DNA of 8,916 nt from Burkholderiales bacterium (GTDB taxonomy: Bacteria > Pseudomonadota > Gammaproteobacteria > Burkholderiales > Burkholderiaceae_C): assembly GCA_005789685.1 (NCBI GenBank), contig SXXD01000107.1:1-8916 (forward strand). The letters are read 5' to 3'. Of the stretch, positions 1 to 7,764 are shown piece after piece. Positions within the stretch are counted from its first letter, which is position 1. Every line of letters starts with the position of its first letter. The notes under the pieces are model-generated. The model was not told where the DNA came from. It worked only from the letters and a program-made list of their open reading frames with translations, and made no database searches. The translations under genes were made by a program, and so were the position numbers.

Positions 1-20
1 CCTTCATCGGCAGATACCCA

Positions 21-605
21 ATGATGAAGATGCTCAAGAAGAGCTTGATAAAGCTGTTGTGGGTGGCTTTTGGCTTGGTAGGCAGCTTTCAAGTGTGCGC
101 CAGTGAATTGTCTGAACTGCTCAAAAAACCTGATCATGTTTTGCTAATGCGGCACGCCGTTGCGCCTGGCATTGGCGACCCTGCAGGTTACAAACTTCAA
201 GATTGCAAGTCGCAGCGAAATCTAGACGCCACAGGTCGTGCGCAAGCGCAAAAAACAGGTCAGTGGTTGAGGGCGCAGGGGGTGAGCGATGCCGTCGTCT
301 TTACGAGTGCTTGGTGTCGTTGCAAAGAGACTGCTGAAAATTTGGCATTCAGCTTGCCTGTGTTGGAGCCGTCTTTGAATTCTTTTTTTGACGACATGCG
401 GCAAGGGTCCCAAAGCAATTTGAATTTGCAAAAATTCATTGGCAACCAGTTGAAGATCAAAGGCGACAAGGCCTTGATTCTGGTCACTCACCATGTGAAC
501 ATTGCAGCGTTCGCGGGTGAAAATGTAGGATCTGGCGATATGGTGTTGGCAAAAGTCAACGCAGCCGGCAAAATGATTTCATTCAAAATTTACCCAAGTC
601 CTTGA
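21..605 (+). CDS. Exported histidine phosphatase family protein (194 aa)
   Basis: Probable phosphohydrolase of the histidine phosphatase superfamily; the substrate is unknown. The N-terminus looks like a Sec signal peptide: basic KMLKK, a hydrophobic stretch at about residues 9-25, and a possible cleavage site at VCA|SE (27/28), so the protein probably acts in the periplasm. There is no good lipobox. The family motif appears as L-M-R-H-A (R44, H45; Ala where many members have Gly). RNLDATGR follows at 66-73, then SAWCRCKETA with the second arginine (R100), and VTHHVNI with the second catalytic histidine (H157). Length suits a short single-domain member. C62, C99 and C101 lie near the active-site segments and could form a disulfide in the periplasm (inference). 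ATGs at 21, 24 and 30 are all possible starts and none has a clear Shine-Dalgarno. I keep 21 because a TGA at 22-24 could end an upstream gene with an ATGA overlap. Confidence 0.85.
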   Translation: MMKMLKKSLIKLLWVAFGLVGSFQVCASELSELLKKPDHVLLMRHAVAPGIGDPAGYKLQDCKSQRNLDATGRAQAQKTGQWLRAQGVSDAVVFTSAWCRCKETAENLAFSLPVLEPSLNSFFDDMRQGSQSNLNLQKFIGNQLKIKGDKALILVTHHVNIAAFAGENVGSGDMVLAKVNAAGKMISFKIYPSP

Positions 606-616
606 TAGCATGCGGT

Positions 617-645
617 CTGCAAGGCTTTGACACTTAGCCAAGCAG
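617..645. other. Hairpin between convergent genes, possible weak terminator
   Basis: The 79-base gap between the two convergent genes holds an imperfect inverted repeat: CTGC-AA-GGCT, a 9-base loop, then AGCC-AA-GCAG, giving two 4-bp stems around a symmetric AA/AA internal loop. Because it is nearly symmetric it could form in transcripts from either side. No T-run follows it on either strand, so it does not meet the usual picture of an intrinsic terminator. The structure is seen; a terminating role is a guess. Confidence 0.25.
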
Positions 646-684
646 CGGCCTGCGGTGTACCAGGCGATTGCATGAAAGTCTCAT

Positions 685-2676
685 TTATCGTTGGAGTGCT
701 TTTTCAATGGTGTGCCTTGGCACTTTACTTTTCGGAATTTTGAATGACTGGTTTTTACCGCTAGCATGTTCATTGAGAGCATCTTGAAACCAAGTTCTCA
801 CATCTTCCTCAAGGCCAATGCCATGCATGAAGTTGTAGATGGCTTTTTTCAATCCCAATCCCAATAGATCGTGATCGACGCCCGTGGGGTCAATGAAACC
901 TATGTCGTTTTTGCCAAAACTCACAGGGGGCAAAGGAATCAGTTCGATGCCATATTCTTTGGGATTTAAACCGACTGGCGAGTGAACGGTGCAAGCAAAG
1001 CGGTGGAAGAAGCCACTTTGAATGCAGCCGTGTTCAAACAGTTGCCGCACATACTCAAGGGCGTCTACGGTATCTTGCACCGTTTGAGTTGGGAAGCCAT
1101 ACATGAGGTAAGCATGTACCAAAATGCCGGCCTCTGAAAAGCCTTTGGTCACTTGTGCCACTTGCTCAGCTGTGACGCCTTTTTTCATCAGATTTAGCAG
1201 GCGGTCGGAGGCCACTTCAAGTCCACCTGACATGGCAATGCAACCACTCTCGGCCAGCAACTCTGCCAATTCTGGCGTGAAGGTTTTTTCAAACCGAATA
1301 TTGCCCCACCACGAGATGTGCACGTTGCGGCGAATGAGTTCTTCGGCCAATGCTTTGAGCGCTTTTGGCGGCGCAGCTTCGTCTACAAAGTGAAAACCAG
1401 TTTGACCTGTCTCTTTCACAATCTGTTCAATGCGGTCGACCAACAAAGTTGCAGACGCAGTTTCGTAGCGCGAAATGTAGTCAAGACTCACATCGCAGAA
1501 GCTGCATTTTTTCCAATAGCAACCATGCGCGACAGTGAGTTTGTTCCAGCGGCCATCGCTCCACAACCGGTGCATGGGATTGAGCATGTCTAGCAATGAC
1601 AGATAGTCTTGCAAAGGCAGGCCATCCCATGTGGCAGTGCCTACTTCTTCAAACGGCACGTCGGGTTCTGACCAATTGATGAGTTGAACGCGTTGAGCAC
1701 TGTCAGTGGCACCTCCATCGCCATCCTTAATTTGAGTTTCATCGCTTGTTTTTCTGACAAAGGTTCTAACCAAACGTGATGATGAACGTTTGCCCTCTAG
1801 ATGTTCTAGCAAAGCCAGAAGTGGCCGCTCGCCTGAGTCGAGTGTGATGAAGTCGACATAATCAAAGACGCGAGGCTCTGTTAACTCACGCAATTCGGTA
1901 TTCACGAAGCCACCACCCATTGCAATGTGAATGCGGGGATGGTGTTGTTTGATGCACTGAGCAATTCTGAAGGCGGCATAAACAGCGCCAGGGAAGGGTA
2001 CAGAAAGAAGGACCAAGCTGGGTTGGTGTTGCTCAATGGCCTGTAGTGTGAGAGCTTGTAGCTTCTCATCCATCAAGGTGAGTGGCGCTGCAAGTGCTGC
2101 AGCCAAAGGCTCAAAGGTGGCTTGGCTGCCAGCCAATAATTCGCCGTAGCGAACAAATTCAAACCGAGAGTCGACTGCATCGCGCAACACGTCGGCTAAA
2201 TCGTTCAGATACAAAGTGGCCAAGTGGCGTGCGCGGTCTTGCTGACCCAGTGCACCAAAGGCCCAAGACAGGGGGTCGGCCGATTCGCTGTCGTCGTAAG
2301 CATCGAGTGCCGCAAAGCGAGGGCCTTCGGGTAAGAACCCACGACCTGCAATGCGGTGGCTCAGCGTACTGTCCTTGCCTTGTAAAAAAGCAATGGTGGG
2401 TTCAATGGTGTGCAAGTAGCGCGCAAAGAAATCGAGAAAGAAATTGACACTGGCACTGCGTTCGGCTTCTGGCAATCGCAACGCGCGAACCTTCACGTCT
2501 TCCAGGCCTTGGGCCGTGAACAAAGTCAAGACCAGTTTCAAGGCCAAGTCTTCTTGAACAGCAGTCACCCCACGAGAACGCAAAAATCCCGTCAGGTAGG
2601 CCGTAGACGGGTAGGGGGTATTGAGTTGCGTCATCGGCGGGATGACGCTTAAGACTCGAATCGGATTGGGTTTCAT
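685..2676 (-). CDS. B12-binding-domain-type radical SAM protein, function unknown (663 aa)
   Basis: Predicted radical SAM enzyme that uses a 4Fe-4S cluster and S-adenosylmethionine; substrate unknown. Residues about 6-35 (VIPPMTQLNTPYPSTAYLTG) and the Rossmann-like stretch at about 218-292 (LVLLSVPFPG, then AMGGGFVNT) match the layout of the N-terminal cobalamin-binding domain of this superfamily, but no DxHxxG cobalamin-ligand motif is present. A hydrophilic segment at about 297-330 links to the radical SAM core from about 378. The cluster cysteines are C386, C391 and C394, a CX4CX2C spacing rather than the canonical CX3CX2C. Later core landmarks are FHFVDEA (428-434), SGGLEVASD (483-491) and YLMYGFPTQT (523-532). 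The C-terminus is basic. The gene starts 13 nt after the GNAT stop with no strong Shine-Dalgarno, which suggests coupling to it. I recall close relatives in other Burkholderiales, but the biochemical role is not one I can name. Confidence 0.85.
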   Translation of the reverse strand: MKPNPIRVLSVIPPMTQLNTPYPSTAYLTGFLRSRGVTAVQEDLALKLVLTLFTAQGLEDVKVRALRLPEAERSASVNFFLDFFARYLHTIEPTIAFLQGKDSTLSHRIAGRGFLPEGPRFAALDAYDDSESADPLSWAFGALGQQDRARHLATLYLNDLADVLRDAVDSRFEFVRYGELLAGSQATFEPLAAALAAPLTLMDEKLQALTLQAIEQHQPSLVLLSVPFPGAVYAAFRIAQCIKQHHPRIHIAMGGGFVNTELRELTEPRVFDYVDFITLDSGERPLLALLEHLEGKRSSSRLVRTFVRKTSDETQIKDGDGGATDSAQRVQLINWSEPDVPFEEVGTATWDGLPLQDYLSLLDMLNPMHRLWSDGRWNKLTVAHGCYWKKCSFCDVSLDYISRYETASATLLVDRIEQIVKETGQTGFHFVDEAAPPKALKALAEELIRRNVHISWWGNIRFEKTFTPELAELLAESGCIAMSGGLEVASDRLLNLMKKGVTAEQVAQVTKGFSEAGILVHAYLMYGFPTQTVQDTVDALEYVRQLFEHGCIQSGFFHRFACTVHSPVGLNPKEYGIELIPLPPVSFGKNDIGFIDPTGVDHDLLGLGLKKAIYNFMHGIGLEEDVRTWFQDALNEHASGKNQSFKIPKSKVPRHTIEKALQR

Positions 2677-2689
2677 TCAACCCGTGACT

Positions 2690-3175
2690 TTACAGCCACT
2701 TTTGCATGAATTGCGCTTGTCCCGCTGCAGCAGCAAGTTCGTATTGGGTAAATCCAAAGCGTTTGTAGCTGGACAAGGCCTGAGCGTTGCCACTGAGTAC
2801 CTCGAGTGTGAGCTTACAGCAACCGCGAGCTTGCGCGTAGTCTTCTGCGGCCTTGAGGAGAGATTGACCCACGCCTTGGCCCCGATGGCCCGACAAAACG
2901 GCAATGTCGTGCACATTGAGCAAGGGCTTGGCCTTGAAGGTGGAGTAGCCTTCAAAGCAATTGATCAAGCCAATGGGTTTGCCTTCTAACCATGCAATGA
3001 AACTGGCAGCGCCTGCAATGCGTGCCATGTCACTGCACAAGCGCGCTGTATTTTCTGGATTCAATGCTTCACCACCGCCCATCGGATCTTGTGCGTAGGC
3101 ATCAAGCAAGAAGACCAAAGCCTGCGCATCTTGCGTATCCAAATAGTCAACACGCTTGATTTGCAAAGCGCTCAT
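2690..3175 (-). CDS. GNAT family N-acetyltransferase (161 aa)
   Basis: Predicted acetyl-CoA-dependent N-acetyltransferase of the GNAT fold; the acceptor is unknown. Acetyl-CoA-binding motif A is visible as VHDIAVLSGHRGQGVGQSLL (88-107), with R98-G-Q-G-V-G103 as the pyrophosphate loop. A helix follows, and then LTLEVLSGNAQALSSYKRFG, the usual motif-B region with its Asn and the aromatic-Lys-Arg-Phe-Gly end. About 160 residues is a normal single-domain length. I place the start at the ATG at 3175-3173, which shares one base with the gcvP stop (TGATG). A TTG one codon earlier is also open but less likely. No Shine-Dalgarno precedes it, so translation probably depends on ribosomes finishing gcvP. 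The overlap argues for co-transcription with the glycine cleavage genes, but the sequence does not say whether it acts on glycine metabolites. Confidence 0.88.
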   Translation of the reverse strand: MSALQIKRVDYLDTQDAQALVFLLDAYAQDPMGGGEALNPENTARLCSDMARIAGAASFIAWLEGKPIGLINCFEGYSTFKAKPLLNVHDIAVLSGHRGQGVGQSLLKAAEDYAQARGCCKLTLEVLSGNAQALSSYKRFGFTQYELAAAAGQAQFMQKWL

Positions 3176-6075
3176 CAAGCGTAGTCGCTCATGGGCACGC
3201 AGCTGCAGAACAGGTTGCGATCGCCGTACACATTGTCAACGCGGCCCACTTGCGGCCAATATTTGACGCTGCTTAAGGGGCGATCAGCTTGCGCGGCGCC
3301 TACTTCACGTGAGTAAGGACGATTCCAATCAGCAGCCATCAAACTGGCAGCGGTGTGAGGTGCATGTTTCAGAGGATTGTTATCTTGCGGCCAAACGCCG
3401 TTTTCAATGAGGCGCACTTCTTCGCGTATGGCAATCATGGCATCAATGAAACGGTCAATCTCTTCTAGGGTTTCGCTTTCAGTAGGCTCCACCATGAGGG
3501 TGTTGACCACGGGAAAAGACAGGGTAGGTGCGTGGAACCCGTAGTCCATCAAACGCTTGGCCACGTCTTCGGCCATCACGCCGCTGGTTTCTTTCAGGCC
3601 GCGCAAATCTAAAATACACTCGTGGGCCACATGACCGGATTTGCCATTTTCACCAGCGCTGGCGTACAGCGTGGGGTAGTGATCGGTCAAGCGATGGCTG
3701 ATGTAGTTGGCTGCCAGAATGGCTGCTTCGGTGGCGTGCTTCAACCCTTCGGCGCCCATCATGCGGCAATACATCCAGCTGATGGGCAATACGGCCGCAT
3801 TGCCCAAAGGAGCGGCTGACACGGCGCCCACACCATTCACCTTCAAGCCGCCTGTGGCGTGACCTGGCAAGAAAGGCACCAAGTCTTCCACCACACAAAC
3901 AGGGCCAACACCTGGGCCGCCACCGCCATGAGGAATACAAAAAGTTTTGTGCAAATTAAGGTGACTGACATCGCCACCAAATTCACCGGGGGCGGCCACG
4001 CCCACCAAGGCATTCATGTTGGCACCGTCTACATACACACGGCCGCCATGCTGATGTACCAATTCGCACAGTGCTTTGACTTGCGTTTCAAACACGCCAT
4101 GCGTGCTGGGGTAGGTGATCATGGCTGCGGCCAAGTTGGCGCTGTGCTCTTCACACTTGGCTTTGAGGTCAACCATGTCGACGTTGCCTTGCGCATCGCA
4201 GGCGGTGACCACCACTTGCAGGCCCACCATTTGCGCGCTGGCAGGGTTGGTGCCGTGTGCGCTAGATGGAATGATGCAAATGTTGCGATGGCCTTGGCCC
4301 TTGGCCTCGTGAAAAGCCTTGATGACCAAGAGACCTGCGTATTCACCTTGTGAGCCCGCGTTGGGTTGCAAGCTGATGCCTGCGTAGCCCGTGGCTTGGC
4401 ACAACCACTCGCGCAGTTGTTCATCGAGCAGTGCATAGCCCTTGAGCTGGTCAGCGGGAGCAAAGGGGTGCATGTTGGCAAACTCGGGCCAGGTGATGGG
4501 GATCATCTCGCTGGTGGCATTGAGCTTCATGGTGCAAGAGCCCAGCGGAATCATGCTTCTGTCGAGCGCCAAATCTTTGTCGCTCAATTGGCGGATGTAA
4601 CGCAGCATGCCAGTTTCGGAGTGGTAGCGATTGAAGACTGGATGTGTGAGGAATGTGCTGGTACGGCGCAGGCCAGCAGGAATGAGGGTGTCGCGACCTT
4701 TTTCAAAAGGCGTCCAGTCGGGCAAGGCTTGGCCGCCTTCTGCAAAGCTAGACCAGAGTGCTTCGATGTCATCGCGTGATGTGGTTTCGTCCAAAGACAC
4801 GCCAATGCTGTCGGCGCTTAATTTGCGCAAGTTCAAACCTTTGAGCACGGCTTTTTGTAGGATGGCATCGGTGCGTGCGCCGGTGCTAATTTGCAAAGTG
4901 TCAAACGCCGATTTGTGTGCCAGTTGGCAACCGAGTTGTTCTAAGCCTTCTGACAAGATGGCGGTGAAGCTGGCCACGCGTTGGGCAATGCGCTTCAAAC
5001 CTACAGGGCCGTGATAGACCGTGTACATGCTGGCTACCACCGCGGGCAAAACTTGCGCCGTGCAGATGTTGGAGGTGGCTTTTTCGCGGCGACTGTGTTG
5101 CTCGCGTGTTTGCAAAGCCAAACGATAGGCCGGGTTGCCATGGGCGTCCACACTGACACCCACCAAACGGCCTGGCATAGAGCGCTTGTAGTCATCGCGG
5201 CAGGCCAAGTAAGCGGCGTGTGGGCCGCCGGCGCCCATGGGCATACCGAGGCGTTGCGTGGTACCCACCACGATGTCGGCGTCCATTTCACCGGGTGGCG
5301 TGAGCAGTGTCAATGCTAGCAAATCGGCGGCCACAATGAAGGCTGCTTGAGCAGCGTGAGCTTTTGCAATGACATCTTTCAAATCGTGCGTCATGCCTGA
5401 AGTAGCAGGGTACTGCGCCACCGCTGCAAAATAATCATGTTGTTGCATGAGCTCGGGGACAATGCCCACTATCACCTTCAAGCCTAAAGGCGCTGCACGC
5501 GTTTGAATCACTTCAATGGTTTGCGGATGACAGTCACTGGCCACAATGATGTTGTTGCTTTTTGATTTGACCGAGCGCTTGGCCAAGGTCATGGCCTCGG
5601 CAGCAGCAGTAGCTTCGTCCAACATGGAAGCGTTGGCAATGGGCATGGCCGTCAAATCGCAAATCATGGTTTGGAAATTAACCAAAGCTTCCATTCGGCC
5701 TTGGCTGATTTCGGCTTGGTAGGGTGTGTAGGCGGTGTACCAAGCGGGGTTTTCCAAGATGTTACGCAAAATCACGCCGGGTGTGTGAGTGCCGTAATAA
5801 CCTTGGCCAATGAAGCTCTTGAGTATTTTGTTTTGCTGCGCCATGGCTTTGAGCTCAGCCAACGCGCCGGCCTCTGTCACGGGCGCAGGCAACTTCATGG
5901 CCTGACTGCGTGCAATGGAGGCGGGCACGATGCTGTCAATGAGCGCGCGGCGTGAAGCCTCGCCGATGACCGATAACATGTGTTTTTCATCCGCTTCACT
6001 GATGCCAATGTGGCGTGCAATGAACTCACTCTCGTTTTCGAGTTGGGTTAAGGGGGCGGCAGAGGACATCAGCAT
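3175..6075 (-). CDS. gcvP: Glycine dehydrogenase (decarboxylating), P protein (966 aa)
   Basis: Pyridoxal-phosphate-dependent P protein of the glycine cleavage system. It decarboxylates glycine and passes the aminomethyl group to the lipoyl arm of GcvH, in the cytoplasm. It is the long single-chain form, with the alpha-like and beta-like halves fused; 966 residues compares with about 957 in E. coli. The N-terminal half shows FIARHIGI, the glycine-rich [12 protein letters not shown] and [17 protein letters not shown]. The C-terminal half shows [13 protein letters not shown], the long [11 protein letters not shown] run and the PLP-lysine segment [18 protein letters not shown], with K710 the predicted Schiff-base lysine. 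The C-terminus ends [10 protein letters not shown], typical of the family. The ATG at 6075 fits; a second ATG two codons later is possible. The Shine-Dalgarno is weak (GAAAG). It lies 63 nt after gcvH and overlaps the next gene by one base. Confidence 0.98.
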   Translation of the reverse strand: MLMSSAAPLTQLENESEFIARHIGISEADEKHMLSVIGEASRRALIDSIVPASIARSQAMKLPAPVTEAGALAELKAMAQQNKILKSFIGQGYYGTHTPGVILRNILENPAWYTAYTPYQAEISQGRMEALVNFQTMICDLTAMPIANASMLDEATAAAEAMTLAKRSVKSKSNNIIVASDCHPQTIEVIQTRAAPLGLKVIVGIVPELMQQHDYFAAVAQYPATSGMTHDLKDVIAKAHAAQAAFIVAADLLALTLLTPPGEMDADIVVGTTQRLGMPMGAGGPHAAYLACRDDYKRSMPGRLVGVSVDAHGNPAYRLALQTREQHSRREKATSNICTAQVLPAVVASMYTVYHGPVGLKRIAQRVASFTAILSEGLEQLGCQLAHKSAFDTLQISTGARTDAILQKAVLKGLNLRKLSADSIGVSLDETTSRDDIEALWSSFAEGGQALPDWTPFEKGRDTLIPAGLRRTSTFLTHPVFNRYHSETGMLRYIRQLSDKDLALDRSMIPLGSCTMKLNATSEMIPITWPEFANMHPFAPADQLKGYALLDEQLREWLCQATGYAGISLQPNAGSQGEYAGLLVIKAFHEAKGQGHRNICIIPSSAHGTNPASAQMVGLQVVVTACDAQGNVDMVDLKAKCEEHSANLAAAMITYPSTHGVFETQVKALCELVHQHGGRVYVDGANMNALVGVAAPGEFGGDVSHLNLHKTFCIPHGGGGPGVGPVCVVEDLVPFLPGHATGGLKVNGVGAVSAAPLGNAAVLPISWMYCRMMGAEGLKHATEAAILAANYISHRLTDHYPTLYASAGENGKSGHVAHECILDLRGLKETSGVMAEDVAKRLMDYGFHAPTLSFPVVNTLMVEPTESETLEEIDRFIDAMIAIREEVRLIENGVWPQDNNPLKHAPHTAASLMAADWNRPYSREVGAAQADRPLSSVKYWPQVGRVDNVYGDRNLFCSCVPMSDYA

Positions 6076-6138
6076 GGTTTGACTTTCAGACTCAAAGTTT
6101 GGTCAAAAAATTAAAAAGCAAAAAACTTCAAACAAATT

Positions 6139-6510
6139 TCAATGAGACGCTGCAAACGCTGAGTAAGCAGTTTCGTCCAGCAAAGCATCTACTTGCGATG
6201 CATCAGACAACTTAACCTTGAAGAACCAACCTGCACCCAGAGGATCGGTATTGGCCAAAGCGGGATCTGCACGCAATGCTTCATTCACTTCCGTAATTTC
6301 GCCACTGATCGGCATGTAAACATCGGCAGCAGCCTTCACAGACTCCACAACACCCGCCACAGCCTTTTGTTCAAAACTGCTTCCTACTTCAGGCAGTTCA
6401 ACAAACACCACATCACCCAATGCATCTTGCGCATGGTGCGTGATGCCCACCGTGGCCACATCGCCATTCACCAAAATCCACTCATGCTCTTCCGTGTACT
6501 TCAAACTCAT
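6139..6510 (-). CDS. gcvH: Glycine cleavage system H protein (123 aa)
   Basis: Lipoyl carrier protein of the glycine cleavage system. It shuttles the aminomethyl intermediate from GcvP to GcvT and is then reoxidised by lipoamide dehydrogenase, which is not encoded here. The protein opens YTEEHEWI, contains [19 protein letters not shown], and carries the lipoylation motif [15 protein letters not shown] with K59 the predicted lipoyl-lysine. The acidic stretch after it (EITEVNEAL) and the GWFFKVKL segment complete the hybrid-motif fold. Length is close to other GcvH proteins (about 125-130). The ATG at 6510 has the best Shine-Dalgarno in the cluster. The gene sits between gcvT (69-nt gap) and gcvP (63-nt gap), in the common gcvT-gcvH-gcvP order. 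Confidence 0.98.
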   Translation of the reverse strand: MSLKYTEEHEWILVNGDVATVGITHHAQDALGDVVFVELPEVGSSFEQKAVAGVVESVKAAADVYMPISGEITEVNEALRADPALANTDPLGAGWFFKVKLSDASQVDALLDETAYSAFAASH

Positions 6511-6516
6511 TTTTCT

Positions 6517-6522
6517 CTCCTT
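6517..6522 (-). promoter_or_regulatory. Strong ribosome binding site for gcvH
   Basis: On the minus strand AAGGAG lies 6 nt before the gcvH ATG, a near-perfect match to the anti-Shine-Dalgarno. It is the strongest such site in the cluster, which would allow gcvH to be translated without coupling to gcvT. High output of the small carrier protein relative to the enzymes would make sense, but that is inference. Confidence 0.8.
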
Positions 6523-6526
6523 GTTT

Positions 6527-6547
6527 AATTGGGGTCAGATCACAATT
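6527..6547. repeat. Short dispersed-repeat-like motif (GGGGTCAGATCACAATT type)
   Basis: The gcvT-gcvH gap contains, on the plus strand, AATTGGGGTCAGATCACAATT, whose ends are inverted (AATTG and CAATT). From memory, GGGGTCAGA-type strings of this form recur between genes in many beta- and gammaproteobacteria, often near REP-associated transposases, so this may be a relic of a dispersed element. Only one copy is present in the window, so its repeat nature cannot be shown here. The adjacent A/T-rich stretch (to 6573) also repeats the word CAATT/AATTG. Confidence 0.3.
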
Positions 6548-6579
6548 GTTTTGAATTGTTTCAATTTCTTTTCCACGTT

Positions 6580-7710
6580 TCACCCGCGGTAATAACGATT
6601 AGGGACAAAAGGCATAGCGCTGACAGTCATGGGTACTGCTTTACCTCGGACCATGGCATTCACCACGGTGCCTAAGCTGGCACTTGCAACATCAACATAG
6701 CCCATGGCCACAGGCACATTGGCGCTTGGCCCTAGTAAACCGCTAGACACCTCGCCAATTTTGACGCCTTGTGTATTTTGTAATTCCACATGTTCACGCA
6801 CTGGCACTCGCTCTTGTGCAATGAGTCCGACACGCTTACGGGTGAGGGAACGGCTGCCATCCAATTGCCCCAACACAATGTCTGCGCCGGGAAACCCACC
6901 TGCGCGCGCACCCCCTGTACGACGAACTTTTTGAATGGCCCAATTGAGACCCGCTTCAATGGGGGTGGTGCTGGTGTCAATGTCGTTGCCATACAAACAC
7001 AAGCCAGCTTCAAGTCGCAAAGAGTTGCGTGCACCTAAGCCAATTGGCTTGACTTCTGCTTGAGCTAACAACGCACGCGCAAATAAATCTGCTTGATCGT
7101 TGTGCACAGAAATTTCAAAGCCATCTTCTCCGGTGTAGCCGGAGCGCGTGATGAACAGATCAGCACTTTGCCAATCAAATGATGCACCCGTCATGAAGAC
7201 CAATTTTTCGACCCCAGGCACCATGCGCGATAAAACATCAACGGCCTTGGGCCCTTGCAAAGCCAAGAGTGCCCGTTCAGGCATGGGAATGACTTGGCAC
7301 TTGGCGCCAATGCGGCCTTGTATGTGTGCAATGTCGTTCACTTTGCAAGCACCATTCACAATGACAAAAATGTCTGCCCCGCGGTTGACAAACATCAAGT
7401 CGTCAATGATGTTGCCTTCATCCGTTAGCAATAAACCGTAGCGCTGTTTTCCAACTGGCAAGTCGATGACATCAACAGGCATCAGGGATTCAAAAGCTGA
7501 TGCAGCATCGGTGCCCACCAATCGCAGTTGCCCCATGTGCGAAACATCAAACAAGCCAGCCTCAGAGCGTGTATGAATGTGTTCAGCCATCAAACCCATA
7601 GGGTATTGAACTGGCATGCTGTAGCCTGCAAAGGGCACCATGCGCGCGTCCAATTCAAGATGCAGCGCATTAAGAGGTGTATTGAGCAAAGCAGTGGTGT
7701 CAGCAGACAA
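6580..7710 (-). CDS. gcvT: Glycine cleavage system T protein, aminomethyltransferase (376 aa)
   Basis: Tetrahydrofolate-dependent aminomethyltransferase. It takes the aminomethyl group from lipoylated GcvH, releases ammonia and forms 5,10-methylene-tetrahydrofolate. Family landmarks are TPLNALHLEL near the N-terminus, MVPFAGYSMPVQYP (24-37), FDVSHMGQ (54-61), DEGNIIDD (97-104) in the folate-site region, the SGYTGEDGFEI segment, and the ending PFVPNRYYRG. I choose the TTG at 7710-7708 as start: it has GGAG 7 nt upstream and gives a normal-length protein (E. coli is 364 aa). The frame is open further, to ATGs at 7740 and 7752, but neither has a Shine-Dalgarno. Both lie inside a UUCG hairpin of the riboswitch, and they would add an unconserved-looking extension of 10 to 14 residues. 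First gene of the glycine cleavage operon, directly controlled by the upstream glycine riboswitch. Confidence 0.96.
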   Translation of the reverse strand: MSADTTALLNTPLNALHLELDARMVPFAGYSMPVQYPMGLMAEHIHTRSEAGLFDVSHMGQLRLVGTDAASAFESLMPVDVIDLPVGKQRYGLLLTDEGNIIDDLMFVNRGADIFVIVNGACKVNDIAHIQGRIGAKCQVIPMPERALLALQGPKAVDVLSRMVPGVEKLVFMTGASFDWQSADLFITRSGYTGEDGFEISVHNDQADLFARALLAQAEVKPIGLGARNSLRLEAGLCLYGNDIDTSTTPIEAGLNWAIQKVRRTGGARAGGFPGADIVLGQLDGSRSLTRKRVGLIAQERVPVREHVELQNTQGVKIGEVSSGLLGPSANVPVAMGYVDVASASLGTVVNAMVRGKAVPMTVSAMPFVPNRYYRG

Positions 7711-7764
7711 ATGATTTCTCCAAGGGCAATGTAAAACCATGATCGAAATCATGGGTTGCCCTCG
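7708..7764 (-). promoter_or_regulatory. Riboswitch expression platform and gcvT ribosome binding site
   Basis: Read on the minus strand, CGAGGGCAA (7764-7756) can pair with TTGCCCTTG (7729-7721): 9 bp with one G-U. The last pair takes in the first G of the gcvT Shine-Dalgarno GGAG (7721-7718). Inside this stem sits a perfect 7-bp hairpin capped by UUCG, CCATGAT-TTCG-ATCATGG (7754-7737). The 5' arm overlaps CAGCGAGG (7767-7760), which also forms the closing stem of aptamer 2. The two structures therefore exclude each other: ligand-bound closure should free the Shine-Dalgarno. No T-run follows either hairpin, so control looks translational rather than by termination. Pairings are read by eye, not folded. 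Confidence 0.7.

Noticed and set aside
2677..2989. Overlapping frames on both strands in the GNAT region
   Set aside because: The 161-residue GNAT frame carries clear motif A and B; the others are out-of-frame shadows.
3859..4353. Long plus-strand open frame inside gcvP (164 codons)
   Set aside because: It lies wholly antisense to a strongly conserved part of gcvP, including the PLP-lysine region; a codon-bias shadow.
6076..6138. T-rich stretch (minus strand) between gcvH and gcvP as a terminator
   Set aside because: The runs of T are not preceded by a stable GC-rich hairpin. The only inverted repeat (ACTTT/AAAGT at 6082-6098) is weak and lies after the T-runs.
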